Assembly: GCF_042685105.1 (NCBI RefSeq)
Contig: NZ_JBHUMO010000022.1
Coordinates: 1 to 9,441, forward strand
Direction: 5' to 3'
DNA from: Enterococcus_G camelliae
Lineage (GTDB): Bacteria > Bacillota > Bacilli > Lactobacillales > Enterococcaceae
Length of the DNA stretch: 9,441 nt
Shown: piece after piece, positions 1-7,380 of the stretch
Position numbering within the stretch: position 1 is the stretch's first letter
Layout of the letters: every line of letters begins with the position of its first letter
Translations under genes and position numbers: made by a program
Notes under the pieces: model-generated
Seen by the model: the letters and a program-made list of their open reading frames with translations, nothing else
Databases searched by the model: none
What the model was told of the DNA's origin: nothing

Positions 1-687
1 CTGCCAGACAAGGGTTAAATCGTTGGTAACACTGGATTATTGAGTAATTCGCTGTCTATAAAGGTTTTTTGATTTTTTTATGCATTTGATATTGCAATTA
101 AGCATCCAGAAAAAGTTGTTGAAATGTTCAATTTATTATTTGACAAAGTAGCAAACTCAAAAGACATGGAAAAAGAATACCCTGAAATTTATGATTACGC
201 TCAAAAAGCTGTAGACGGTTCAGTGAAACCAGTCAATATCGAATTCTTCAAAAACTTGAGTGAAATTGATGATGCAGTGACTGCGACAAATGCTGCAGAA
301 GGCAAAACAAATATCAATGATATTACGAAGTTTATCGTTCAAAATAATGCTCGTAAAATCAAAGCTTACTTGGACAATCCAGAAGGAGCAGATCCAACCG
401 ACTGGTCTGTGTACGCTTCACGTGATTTAGCAGTGGCTGGTGTAATGGATGGTGTACGTAAAGAAGGCATCTATAACGAAGTAAAACCATTTATAACCTT
501 TGATACAATTAAAGCAAACGATCGTAATGGTGCTCAAATTTCTAAACTTGAAGAAGAAACGTTCATCAAATTTGTAACAGGAGCAGAACCATTAAGCAAA
601 TTTGATAAATACACCAAAGAATGGAATAACCAAGGTGGTAAAGAAATTCTCGCAGAAATGCAAAAAATTGCTGACAAGCAAAAATAA
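1..687 (+). pseudogene. C-terminal part of sugar ABC transporter substrate-binding lipoprotein (LipO/YtcQ-like), frame interrupted
   Basis: Read in the frame of the long 3' ORF, this is the C-terminal half of an extracellular solute-binding protein of the type that pairs with LplB/YtcP-like permeases. The motif IKHPEKVVEMFNLLFDK (97-147) matches the conserved 'xxHPExxVxxxN' helix of that family, and the ending, with a LEEETFIKFVTGAEP stretch (556-600) and a lysine-rich terminal helix, is also typical. The frame continues to base 1 but has stops at TAA 16-18 and TGA 70-72. The first ATG of the open part (124) has no Shine-Dalgarno sequence and lies in the middle of the conserved helix, so it is not an independent gene start. 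The N-terminus, signal peptide and lipobox cysteine lie outside the window. Either the gene has decayed or the sequence is wrong here. The family call is fairly secure; inactivation is less so. Its position just before two permeases supports the role of oligosaccharide capture. Confidence 0.7.
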
Positions 688-706
688 CTAAATTGAGTTA
701 TGAGTT

Positions 707-738
707 AATAGAGCATTTGTCAGCAAATGCTCTATTTT
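707..738 (+). terminator. Perfect 13-bp stem-loop between binding-protein and permease genes
   Basis: Bases 707-719 (AATAGAGCATTTG) are exactly complementary to 724-736 with a 4-base loop TCAG, followed by a short T run (735-738, then CT). It starts 20 bases after the binding-protein stop codon. A stem-loop at this place in binding-protein-dependent operons commonly gives partial termination or protects the upstream mRNA, so that the binding protein is made in excess of the permeases. The T-tract is short and the stem is AT-rich, so full termination is unlikely. The hairpin is seen directly; the attenuator or mRNA-stabiliser role is inferred. Confidence 0.7.
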
Positions 739-762
739 CTATCTGACAGTAAGGAGACTATT

Positions 763-1680
763 ATGGATAAAAAAGCGATAAAAAGGAAATCTTGGTTTTC
801 AAGAGATCAATGGCTATTCATAGCTATGGTAATGCCAGGAATACTCTTTTTGTTAGTTTTCTCTTATGCACCGATGTTCGGGTTAATTATGGCGTTTCAA
901 GATTTTATACCAGCAAGAGGATTTCTACATTCTGAATTTGTTTATTTAGATAATTTCAAATACCTTTTTAATCTACCTGATATCTGGAAAGTTACCTACA
1001 ATACCGTTTTTATTGCCGTAGGAAAAATCATTTGGAATACAATTATCCCAATTATATTCGCAATTTTATTAAATGAAATTCGTGTCCAATGGATGAAGCG
1101 TACGATGCAAACAATTGTCTATTTGCCTTATTTTCTTTCATGGGTAATCTTAGCTTCGGTTATTGTAAACTTGTTTAGTTTAGACGGAACAGTCAATCAA
1201 ATTTTACAAAGTATCGGTCTTAACTCAGTGAATTTCTTAGGTAGCAATAAAGTGTTCCCACACCTATTAATTTGGACGGATGTTTGGAAAGGTTTTGGGT
1301 ATAATTCGATTATCTTCTTAGCCGCTATTACGGCGATTGATCCAGGATTATATGAAGCAGCGACAATGGATGGGGCGAGCTGGTATCAAAAAGTACGCTA
1401 TGTAACCGTCCCAGGAATGATGCCTTTTATTATTTTGATGACAATTTTGGCTTTGCCAGGCATTTTAAGTGCTGGTTTTGACCAAGTGTACAATTTATAT
1501 TCTCCTCCAGTGTATTCGAGTGGGGATGTCTTAGATACATATATTTATCGAATTGGTCTAATTGGACGAGACTATAGTTTAGGGGCTGCAGTTGGGTTAA
1601 TTCGCTCGATTATCGGATTATTCTTAATCTGGATTTCGAACAAAGCGGCTGAAAAAGCAACAAATCGGGTGATGTTCTAA
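763..1680 (+). CDS. Carbohydrate ABC transporter permease, LplB-like
   Basis: This 305-residue inner-membrane subunit forms one half of the channel of an oligosaccharide importer (binding-protein-dependent transport family, MalF-side, LplB/YtcP cluster). About six hydrophobic segments can be seen, near residues 17-45, 78-104, 117-138, 166-190, 220-240 and 271-292. The cytoplasmic EAA loop that contacts the ATPase is EAATMDGASWYQKVRYVTVP, starting at residue 198. The short N-terminal arm is highly basic. The start is placed at ATG 763 because AAGGAG (751-756) lies six bases upstream; the frame is open back to ATG 727, but that codon sits inside the preceding hairpin and has no ribosome binding site. 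The next permease begins 22 bases downstream. Sugar specificity cannot be read from this subunit; the isomalto-oligosaccharide assignment comes from the neighbouring glycosidases. Confidence 0.93.
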   Translation: MDKKAIKRKSWFSRDQWLFIAMVMPGILFLLVFSYAPMFGLIMAFQDFIPARGFLHSEFVYLDNFKYLFNLPDIWKVTYNTVFIAVGKIIWNTIIPIIFAILLNEIRVQWMKRTMQTIVYLPYFLSWVILASVIVNLFSLDGTVNQILQSIGLNSVNFLGSNKVFPHLLIWTDVWKGFGYNSIIFLAAITAIDPGLYEAATMDGASWYQKVRYVTVPGMMPFIILMTILALPGILSAGFDQVYNLYSPPVYSSGDVLDTYIYRIGLIGRDYSLGAAVGLIRSIIGLFLIWISNKAAEKATNRVMF

Positions 1681-1702
1681 ACGTTAAAGGAGGAATAAAA
1701 AA

Positions 1703-2590
1703 ATGAAAGAAAAATTTGGCATTCGTCAATTTATTATCTATTTATTAGTAATTCTCTTGACGTTATCATGCTTAATCCCATTGATGAATGTAATTGCGCT
1801 CTCTCTAAGTAGTTCTCAGGCAGCAGCTGCAAATAAGGTTGGTTTATGGCCAGTAGAATTAACTTTTGCAGCATATGAAAAAATTGTCGGTGATACTCAA
1901 TTTTGGCGTTCATTCGGCATTTCAGTATTTAGAGTATTCGTAGCACTTGCACTAAACTTGATACTGATTGTGACATTAGCTTATCCTTTGTCGAAAAGCA
2001 AAAAAGTGTTCTTTTCTCGCAAGTTTTTTATGAACCTTATGATTTTTGCAATGCTCTTTAATGGTGGGATGATTCCAACTTATTTAGTTGTTAAAAATTT
2101 AGGTTTGATTAATTCCGTGTGGTCATTGATTTTACCTGGTGCTGTTCCAATCGGTAGTGTGATTTTAGTAATGAATTTTTTCCGCGGAATTCCAAAATCA
2201 TTGGAAGAATCAGCTTTGTTGGATGGCGCAAATGCTTGGGATATTTTGCTTAAAATCTATATTCCGATTTCTTTACCATCCTTAGCAACGGTGTCCTTAT
2301 TCAGTATTGTAGGTAGTTGGAATGACTTCTTTGGTGGATTGATTTACATGACGGATATTAAAAATTATCCATTGATGACCTACATCCAATCATTGTCCGT
2401 AAATATTGCAGCTACGTTACAAAATGCTGGTGGATTATCTACTGAACAATTACAAAGCTTGTTATCAGTATCAAACCGTAACTTGAATGCTGCGAAAATT
2501 GTTGTAGCAATCATTCCGTTACTAGTCATTTATCCATTCTTACAAAAATACTTCGTTCAAGGAATTGTTGTAGGAGCGGTCAAAGAATAG
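1703..2590 (+). CDS. Carbohydrate ABC transporter permease, LplC/YtcP-like
   Basis: The 295-residue second channel subunit (MalG-side) of the same importer. Hydrophobic segments lie near residues 10-34, 70-95, 108-130, 137-160, 190-214 and 263-283. The EAA loop is LEESALLDGANAWDILLKI, starting at residue 167, followed by the family-typical GSWNDFFGGLIY segment (204-215) and the C-terminal YPFLQKYFVQGIVVGAVK ending (277-294) that marks this permease cluster. It has a near-perfect ribosome binding site, AAGGAGG (1686-1692), ahead of ATG 1703. No ATP-binding subunit gene lies in the window. Known importers of this class often share one MsmK/UgpC-type ATPase encoded elsewhere, and that is the inference here. 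It is co-transcribed with the LplB-like permease (22-base gap) and is probably followed by the DUF624 gene in the same mRNA. Confidence 0.93.
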   Translation: MKEKFGIRQFIIYLLVILLTLSCLIPLMNVIALSLSSSQAAAANKVGLWPVELTFAAYEKIVGDTQFWRSFGISVFRVFVALALNLILIVTLAYPLSKSKKVFFSRKFFMNLMIFAMLFNGGMIPTYLVVKNLGLINSVWSLILPGAVPIGSVILVMNFFRGIPKSLEESALLDGANAWDILLKIYIPISLPSLATVSLFSIVGSWNDFFGGLIYMTDIKNYPLMTYIQSLSVNIAATLQNAGGLSTEQLQSLLSVSNRNLNAAKIVVAIIPLLVIYPFLQKYFVQGIVVGAVKE

Positions 2591-2623
2591 GTTTTGAATG
2601 CGTCAAAACGAGATGAGAAGAAA

Positions 2624-2639
2624 AGAGGTGAAGAATGTG
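2624..2639 (+). promoter_or_regulatory. Shine-Dalgarno and GTG start of the DUF624 gene
   Basis: AGAGGTG (2624-2630) lies six bases before GTG 2637. The longer in-frame starts, ATG 2598 and ATG 2613, have no comparable purine-rich site upstream and would add a charged leader not expected ahead of the conserved FFDVGGPVYR start of the family. The GTG is therefore preferred. Confidence 0.65.
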
Positions 2640-3269
2640 GATAGATTTTTTGATGTTGGTGGCCCCGTGTATCGTGTACTTGCAAAGATCTGGGGATTGA
2701 TGGTGCTGAACTTTTGTATCCTCTTAACTAGTCTGCCACTCGTCACAACGGGTGTTTCATTGAGTGCAGCTTATACCGTTTGTTTCAAGATGCATGAAAA
2801 AAATGATATGCAAGTAATAAAAAATTATTTTGAAGCCTTTAAGCAAAATTTTAAACAAGCAATGGTATTTAGTATGATTCAATCCTTGCTTTCAGTACTA
2901 TTTATAGTGGATGGTTGGTATTTTGTGCAGACATTCCATGGAATCACACTTCCAATGGTCGGTGTTGGGGTGACAGCGTTATTTATTTTGTTTATCACTC
3001 AGTATTTGTATGCGTATATTGCGCGTTATCAAGATAGTTTAAAAAATACCCTAGCTAATTCATTGAAACTAGCTGTCATGAATGTGTTTACGAGCATTCT
3101 TTTGGCAGGAATGAGTAGTGGGATCATTACACTGATGTTCCTTTCTTCCAATCTTTTTGTTTTCATACTGTATATGAGTGTTTTCATAGGCATCGCATTT
3201 ATGATTTTCTTAAAATCGTTTTTATTGTTAGGTATTTTTAAAAAATATGAAAAAATGAAGGAGATTTAA
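2637..3269 (+). CDS. DUF624 family membrane protein (YesL-like)
   Basis: This 210-residue integral membrane protein has about five hydrophobic segments, near residues 18-40, 74-96, 105-127, 143-165 and 170-198. It opens with a short FFDVGGPVYRVLAKIWGL segment and then a TSLPLVTTGVSLSAAY stretch, as in the DUF624/YesL family, which is repeatedly found beside LplB/YtcP-type sugar permeases and glycosidases in Firmicutes. No biochemical function is established that I know of; a helper role in transporter assembly or export is only a guess. It uses a GTG start (see the ribosome binding site entry). Its last codon is separated from the GH13 start by a single base, so translation of the two is probably coupled. 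The family call rests on length, topology, N-terminal motif and context. Confidence 0.82.
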   Translation: MDRFFDVGGPVYRVLAKIWGLMVLNFCILLTSLPLVTTGVSLSAAYTVCFKMHEKNDMQVIKNYFEAFKQNFKQAMVFSMIQSLLSVLFIVDGWYFVQTFHGITLPMVGVGVTALFILFITQYLYAYIARYQDSLKNTLANSLKLAVMNVFTSILLAGMSSGIITLMFLSSNLFVFILYMSVFIGIAFMIFLKSFLLLGIFKKYEKMKEI

Positions 3270-3270
3270 C

Positions 3271-4899
3271 ATGACGTCATGGTGGCAAAAGGCCGTAGTA
3301 TATCAAATTTATCCTAGAAGTTTCCAGGATAGCAATGGAGACGGAATTGGGGACATTCCTGGGATTATTTCCCGTTTAGATTATTTACAATTATTAGGAA
3401 TTACAGCTATCTGGCTTTCGCCAGTTTACAAATCGCCGAATGATGACAACGGCTATGATATCAGTGATTATGAAGATATTATGGATGAATTTGGTTCGAT
3501 GGCGGATATGGAAGAATTAATCCAAGAAGCCAATAAAAGAGACATTAAAATCGTTATGGACCTTGTTGTTAATCATACTTCTGATGAACATGCTTGGTTT
3601 GTAGAAGCCAAGAAAGGCAAAGAAAATCCATACCGAGATTATTATGTCTGGCGTGATCCAGTTAATGGGGACGTCCCAAATGATTTGCATTCAACATTTA
3701 GTGGAAGTGCATGGGAATATGATGAAGCATCGGGTCAGTATTATTTACACTTGTTTAGTAAAAAACAACCAGACTTAAATTGGGAAAACAAAAAAGTTCG
3801 TCAAGAAGTCTACGATATGATGAATTTTTGGTTGGAAAAAGGAATTGGTGGTTTCCGGATGGACGTCATCGATTTAATTGGCAAATTACCTGATCAAAGC
3901 ATTACCGGAAATGGGCCAATGTTGCACACGTATCTTCAAGAAATGAATCAAGCAACTTTTGGCTCGCAAGATGTAATGACGGTGGGCGAAACTTGGGGAG
4001 CAACACCAGAAATCGCTAAATTGTATTCTGATCCAACCAGAAATGAACTTTCAATGGTCTTTCAATTTGAACATATTGGTTTGGATCAACAAGAAGGCAA
4101 AGATAAGTGGGATTTGAAACCATTGTCTATTGGTCAATTAAAGCAAGTTCTATCTAAGTGGCAAACTTCATTAGGACATGAAGGTTGGAATAGTTTATTC
4201 TGGAACAATCATGATTTACCAAGAATCGTTTCACGTTGGGGAAATGACAAAGAATATCGTGTGGAAAGTGCCAAAATGTTTGCTATTTTGCTACATATGA
4301 TGAAAGGGACGCCATACATTTATCAAGGAGAAGAAATTGGCATGACGAATTGCCCAATTTCAACAATTGATGAAGTGGATGATATTGAAAGTATTAATAT
4401 GTACAATGAGCGCCTAGATCAGGGCTATACGAAAGAAGCCATTATCGAATCCATTAATGCTAAGGGACGTGACAATGCCCGGACACCAATGCAATGGGAC
4501 AATTCGGCCAATGCAGGCTTTACAACAGGGACACCTTGGTTGCACGTTAATCCAAATTACCCTGAAATTAATGTGGAACAAAGTTTGGCGGATGAGGATT
4601 CTGTTTTTTACACATACAAAAAGTTAATAGAATTGCGCAAAGAGCATGCAATTGTTGTTTGGGGCGAATACGAATTAATTGAAGAGACAGAAGAAGAAGT
4701 ATTTGCGTATTATCGAGAATTTTCCGGTGAGAAATGGCTAGTCGTGGCTAATTTTTCGGAATCAAAGCAAACGTTTACGTTGGAAGAAGAAATTGGGGAA
4801 GTACTTGTGCATAACTATCACACCTCATTACCAAAAAGTGGCGAAGTATCATTAAAGCCATATGAAGCATTTGCTGCAAAAATTTTAAAAAATGTATAG
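3271..4899 (+). CDS. GH13 oligo-1,6-glucosidase / glucan 1,6-alpha-glucosidase (GH13_31-like)
   Basis: A 542-residue cytosolic alpha-glucosidase, no signal peptide, of normal length for the oligo-1,6-glucosidase and dextran glucosidase group. The four classical GH13 regions are present: DLVVNHTS (97-104); GGFRMDVID (193-201) with nucleophile D198; MTVGETWG (236-243) with acid/base E240; and NNHDLPR (312-318) with transition-state D315. Region V reads QPDLN (166-170), the signature of this subfamily. The residue after the nucleophile is V199; in this group valine goes with alpha-1,6 specificity, while alanine, glycine or threonine goes with alpha-1,4. It should release glucose from the non-reducing ends of isomalto-oligosaccharides. 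AAGGAG (3258-3263) precedes the ATG by seven bases. The GH31 gene follows after nine bases. Trehalose-6-phosphate hydrolase is a related alternative but is disfavoured by the transporter context, which is ABC rather than PTS. Confidence 0.92.
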   Translation: MTSWWQKAVVYQIYPRSFQDSNGDGIGDIPGIISRLDYLQLLGITAIWLSPVYKSPNDDNGYDISDYEDIMDEFGSMADMEELIQEANKRDIKIVMDLVVNHTSDEHAWFVEAKKGKENPYRDYYVWRDPVNGDVPNDLHSTFSGSAWEYDEASGQYYLHLFSKKQPDLNWENKKVRQEVYDMMNFWLEKGIGGFRMDVIDLIGKLPDQSITGNGPMLHTYLQEMNQATFGSQDVMTVGETWGATPEIAKLYSDPTRNELSMVFQFEHIGLDQQEGKDKWDLKPLSIGQLKQVLSKWQTSLGHEGWNSLFWNNHDLPRIVSRWGNDKEYRVESAKMFAILLHMMKGTPYIYQGEEIGMTNCPISTIDEVDDIESINMYNERLDQGYTKEAIIESINAKGRDNARTPMQWDNSANAGFTTGTPWLHVNPNYPEINVEQSLADEDSVFYTYKKLIELRKEHAIVVWGEYELIEETEEEVFAYYREFSGEKWLVVANFSESKQTFTLEEEIGEVLVHNYHTSLPKSGEVSLKPYEAFAAKILKNV

Positions 4900-4908
4900 G
4901 AGAGAATG

Positions 4909-7215
4909 ATGACAAAGTCTATTATTCAAGGAGAACATTATCGTATCACAATTCTAACGAATCAATTGATTCGGATGGAATATAGTCAAACTGGACAATT
5001 TGAAGATCGTCCGACACAAACTGTTTTAAATCGTACATTTGGAACACCAACAGCAACCATTTCTGAAACGGAAACGCAACTAGAAATTCATACACCAAAT
5101 TTTGATCTTTTTTATGAAAAAGAAAAAGAATTTAATGAATATACCGTTTCGATGGATGTGCGCTTTGCAACAGGTTATACGCACCACTGGCGTTTTGGAG
5201 ATACTGAATGGAACCTAAAAGGAACAACGCGAACGCTTGATGGAGCAGATGGAGAAATTCCACTTGAAGATGGTATCATGAGCCGTAACGGTGTCACTAT
5301 AATGGACGATTCAACAACTTTTGCGATAGATGAGATGAAGCAACCAGTTAAGCGCCTAGGAAGTGAAACGGATTGTTACCTCTTTGCTTATGGACATGAT
5401 TACTTCCAAGCATTGAAAGATTTCTATCAGTTGACAGGTCAAACACCCTTGCTACCTCGTTATGCTTTAGGAAACTGGTGGAGTCGTTATTGGAAATACA
5501 CGGAAGATAGCTATTTAGAATTGATTGAACAATTTCAAGAAGAAGCGGTGCCTTTATCGGTGTCGGTAATTGACATGGATTGGCATTTGACGGAAGTGCC
5601 AGAACGTTTTGGTAATGGTTGGACAGGTTACACGTGGGATAAAAAATTATTTCCGAATCCAACGCGCTTTATGCAAGCGTTACATGATCGTGGCTTAGCG
5701 ATTACGCTCAATGTCCATCCAGCTGATGGAATTCGTGCATTCGAAGAAGCCTATCCACGAGTGGCAAAACGGTTGCATCTCGACCAAGAGGCAGAAGAGC
5801 CAGCTCGCTTTGATTTAAATGACGAAAATTTCCGTATCAGTTATTTCGAAGATGTTCATCATCCAATGGAAGAAGATGGAGTCGATTTTTGGTGGATTGA
5901 TTGGCAACAAGGAACAAAAAGCGAAGTAGCGGGCTTAGATCCGTTATGGCAATTGAACCATTACCACTTTCTAGATCAAGTAGAACGCAAACACGATCCA
6001 TTAATTTTATCACGCTATGCCGGACCAGGAAGCCATCGGTACCCACTCGGCTTTTCTGGGGACACGATTATCAGTTGGGAATCGCTTGATTTCCAACCAT
6101 ACATGACCGTCACGGCTTCGAACATTGGTTATTCTTGGTGGAGTCATGATATTGGTGGACACATGTTAGGATACAAAGACGAAGAATTGTCCTTACGCTG
6201 GTTGCAATTTGGGGTATTTAGTCCAATCAATCGTTTGCATAGTTCATCAAGTGCGTTTACAAGCAAGGAACCTTGGACCTATGAACCAACAATAGCCGGG
6301 ATTATGAAGGATTACTTGCGCTTCCGCCATGCTTTACTGCCTTATCTTTACACAGCAAATGTGAAGACACATGAGAATGGTGAACCGCTGATGCAGCCAA
6401 TGTATTACCGTTACCCGGAAGTAGATGCATCTTACCGTACGCGTAATCAATACTTCTTTGGTTCTGAACTTTTGGTTGCTCCAATTACACAACCAATGGA
6501 TCGGCAGACAGAGTTAGGAAAAGTGGCTGTCTTTTTACCAGAGGGAGATTGGTTTGACCTTTTCCGAAACTGTCGTTATGAAGGCGATACAACCATTACG
6601 ATGTATCGTTCGCTAAACGATATTCCTGTTTTAGCTAAAGCGGGCGCCATTGTACCGTTAGATGCCCATCCTGAGCAAACAAAAGCGAATGAGTTGCCAA
6701 CAACCATCCGTTGGGAAATATTCCCTGGAAGCAGCAATCAATATGAATTGATTGAAGATGAGGGAAATCAACGATGCGTAACCCGCGTTCGTTTGGATAA
6801 TGAAACCAAAAAATTGGTTATCGAAATAGAAGGATCGAAAGATATTCTGCCAAATGAACGTCAACATGAGTTTCATTTACGCGTGACCGATGAAGTACAG
6901 GTTAGTGGTGACAATCTTTCCTCTACGTATGATGCTCAGTTGAAAGAACAAATCATTTTAATCAATCAACCGGAAGAGCAACATATGCTCACACTATCAG
7001 GTTTTGCCTACAGCAAAACACAAACTAGTGAACAGGCTGTTTTTGATATCTTAAAACGAGCAAACATTGAGAATGAATTAAAAGATCAATTATGGGATCG
7101 TTACCGAAATGAATCAAGTAAGAACAAACGATTCAATTTACTTTCCCAAGTACCTTCTCGTGATTTATCACAAGCACTGTTTGAATGCGAATACACGGAC
7201 CAACGTGCAGAGTGA
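4909..7215 (+). CDS. GH31 family alpha-glycosidase (probable alpha-glucosidase), cytosolic
   Basis: A 768-residue enzyme without a signal peptide. Residues about 1-180 look like the N-terminal beta-sandwich of GH31, and the barrel starts near LPRYALGNWWSRYWKYTEDS (about 182-201), a very typical barrel entry. VIDMDWH (220-226) follows, then the nucleophile strand VDFWWIDWQQG with D331, and LGFSGDT with acid/base D385; WWSHDIGG (410-417) is also conserved. The nucleophile context is WIDWQQG rather than the common WxDMNE, placing it in a divergent branch of GH31 whose substrate I cannot name with certainty. Beta domains follow the barrel, and a charged, helix-like tail runs from about 710 to the end. 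Two adjacent ATGs occur; the second (4909) is chosen because AGGAG (4898-4902) is six bases upstream of it against three for 4906. It lies nine bases after the GH13 gene, so the two probably process the same imported oligosaccharides. Alpha-xylosidase or alpha-galactosidase activity is possible but less likely in this context. Confidence 0.88.
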   Translation: MTKSIIQGEHYRITILTNQLIRMEYSQTGQFEDRPTQTVLNRTFGTPTATISETETQLEIHTPNFDLFYEKEKEFNEYTVSMDVRFATGYTHHWRFGDTEWNLKGTTRTLDGADGEIPLEDGIMSRNGVTIMDDSTTFAIDEMKQPVKRLGSETDCYLFAYGHDYFQALKDFYQLTGQTPLLPRYALGNWWSRYWKYTEDSYLELIEQFQEEAVPLSVSVIDMDWHLTEVPERFGNGWTGYTWDKKLFPNPTRFMQALHDRGLAITLNVHPADGIRAFEEAYPRVAKRLHLDQEAEEPARFDLNDENFRISYFEDVHHPMEEDGVDFWWIDWQQGTKSEVAGLDPLWQLNHYHFLDQVERKHDPLILSRYAGPGSHRYPLGFSGDTIISWESLDFQPYMTVTASNIGYSWWSHDIGGHMLGYKDEELSLRWLQFGVFSPINRLHSSSSAFTSKEPWTYEPTIAGIMKDYLRFRHALLPYLYTANVKTHENGEPLMQPMYYRYPEVDASYRTRNQYFFGSELLVAPITQPMDRQTELGKVAVFLPEGDWFDLFRNCRYEGDTTITMYRSLNDIPVLAKAGAIVPLDAHPEQTKANELPTTIRWEIFPGSSNQYELIEDEGNQRCVTRVRLDNETKKLVIEIEGSKDILPNERQHEFHLRVTDEVQVSGDNLSSTYDAQLKEQIILINQPEEQHMLTLSGFAYSKTQTSEQAVFDILKRANIENELKDQLWDRYRNESSKNKRFNLLSQVPSRDLSQALFECEYTDQRAE

Positions 7216-7261
7216 CTAGCTGAGTAAATAGGGACATGTATGTATAGCAGTAAAACCAGAC
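7216..7261 (+). other. Spacer after the GH31 gene with no recognised signal
   Basis: These 46 bases between the GH31 stop and the compound hairpin contain no convincing promoter, ORF or repeat. TATAGC (7243-7248) resembles a weak -10 box, but no -35 lies at the right distance. Confidence 0.4.
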
Positions 7262-7337
7262 CCGAACGATAGTGATGATGAATCTCACTTGTCACAAGCA
7301 GTGACATGAGCCAGTCTCATTATGGTTCGGTTTTTTT
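7262..7337 (+). terminator. Large compound hairpin with T7 tail (intrinsic terminator or leader element)
   Basis: The outer stem pairs CCGAAC (7262-7267) with GTTCGG (7325-7330). After one G/G mismatch, ATAGTGA (7269-7275) pairs with TCATTAT (7317-7323), including one G-T wobble. Inside it, TGTCAC (7290-7295) pairs with GTGACA (7301-7306) around loop AAGCA, extended by CTCA (7284-7287) with TGAG (7307-7310). Seven T follow at once (7331-7337). This has the architecture of a rho-independent terminator closing the transporter-GH13-GH31 operon, but at 69 bases it is far longer than a simple terminator. AGTGA occurs twice (7271-7275, 7300-7304) and both copies can pair with TCACT (7285-7289), so alternative folds exist. 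It sits in the leader of the dextranase gene if transcription comes from upstream. The structure is seen directly; the function is inferred. Confidence 0.72.
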
Positions 7338-7380
7338 GATAAGAACGACTTTTTACAATCATGCATTGAAGGGAGCAAAT

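Noticed and set aside
124..687. A stand-alone 187-residue gene starting at ATG 124
   Set aside because: No Shine-Dalgarno sequence, and the ATG falls inside the conserved HPExVVExxN helix of a solute-binding protein, whose sequence continues upstream in frame.
727..762. Upstream ATG extension of the LplB-like permease
   Set aside because: The ATG lies within the 3' arm of the hairpin, has no ribosome binding site, and adds 12 residues not expected before the basic N-terminus; ATG 763 has a good AAGGAG.
5348..6484. Several antisense reading frames (5348-5662, 5837-6046, 6302-6484) under the GH31 gene
   Set aside because: They lie opposite a clear catalytic-domain coding sequence, lack ribosome binding sites and show no recognisable domains.
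7255..7337. T-box or PTS antiterminator (RAT) leader
   Set aside because: No T-box consensus bulge sequence and no adjacent PTS or antiterminator gene; the element follows a gene end and fits a terminator at least as well.
7331..7359. Promoter for the dextranase gene with -10 TACAAT (7354-7359)
   Set aside because: The -10 is good, but at a 17-base spacing the -35 would be just TTTTTT of the terminator tract, and TTGATA (7336-7341) is only 12 bases away.
7306..7380. Upstream ATG extension of the dextranase
   Set aside because: It would put 25 residues, translated from the compound hairpin and its T-tract, ahead of a typical MKK-hydrophobic N-terminus; ATG 7381 has AAGGGAG at a good distance.
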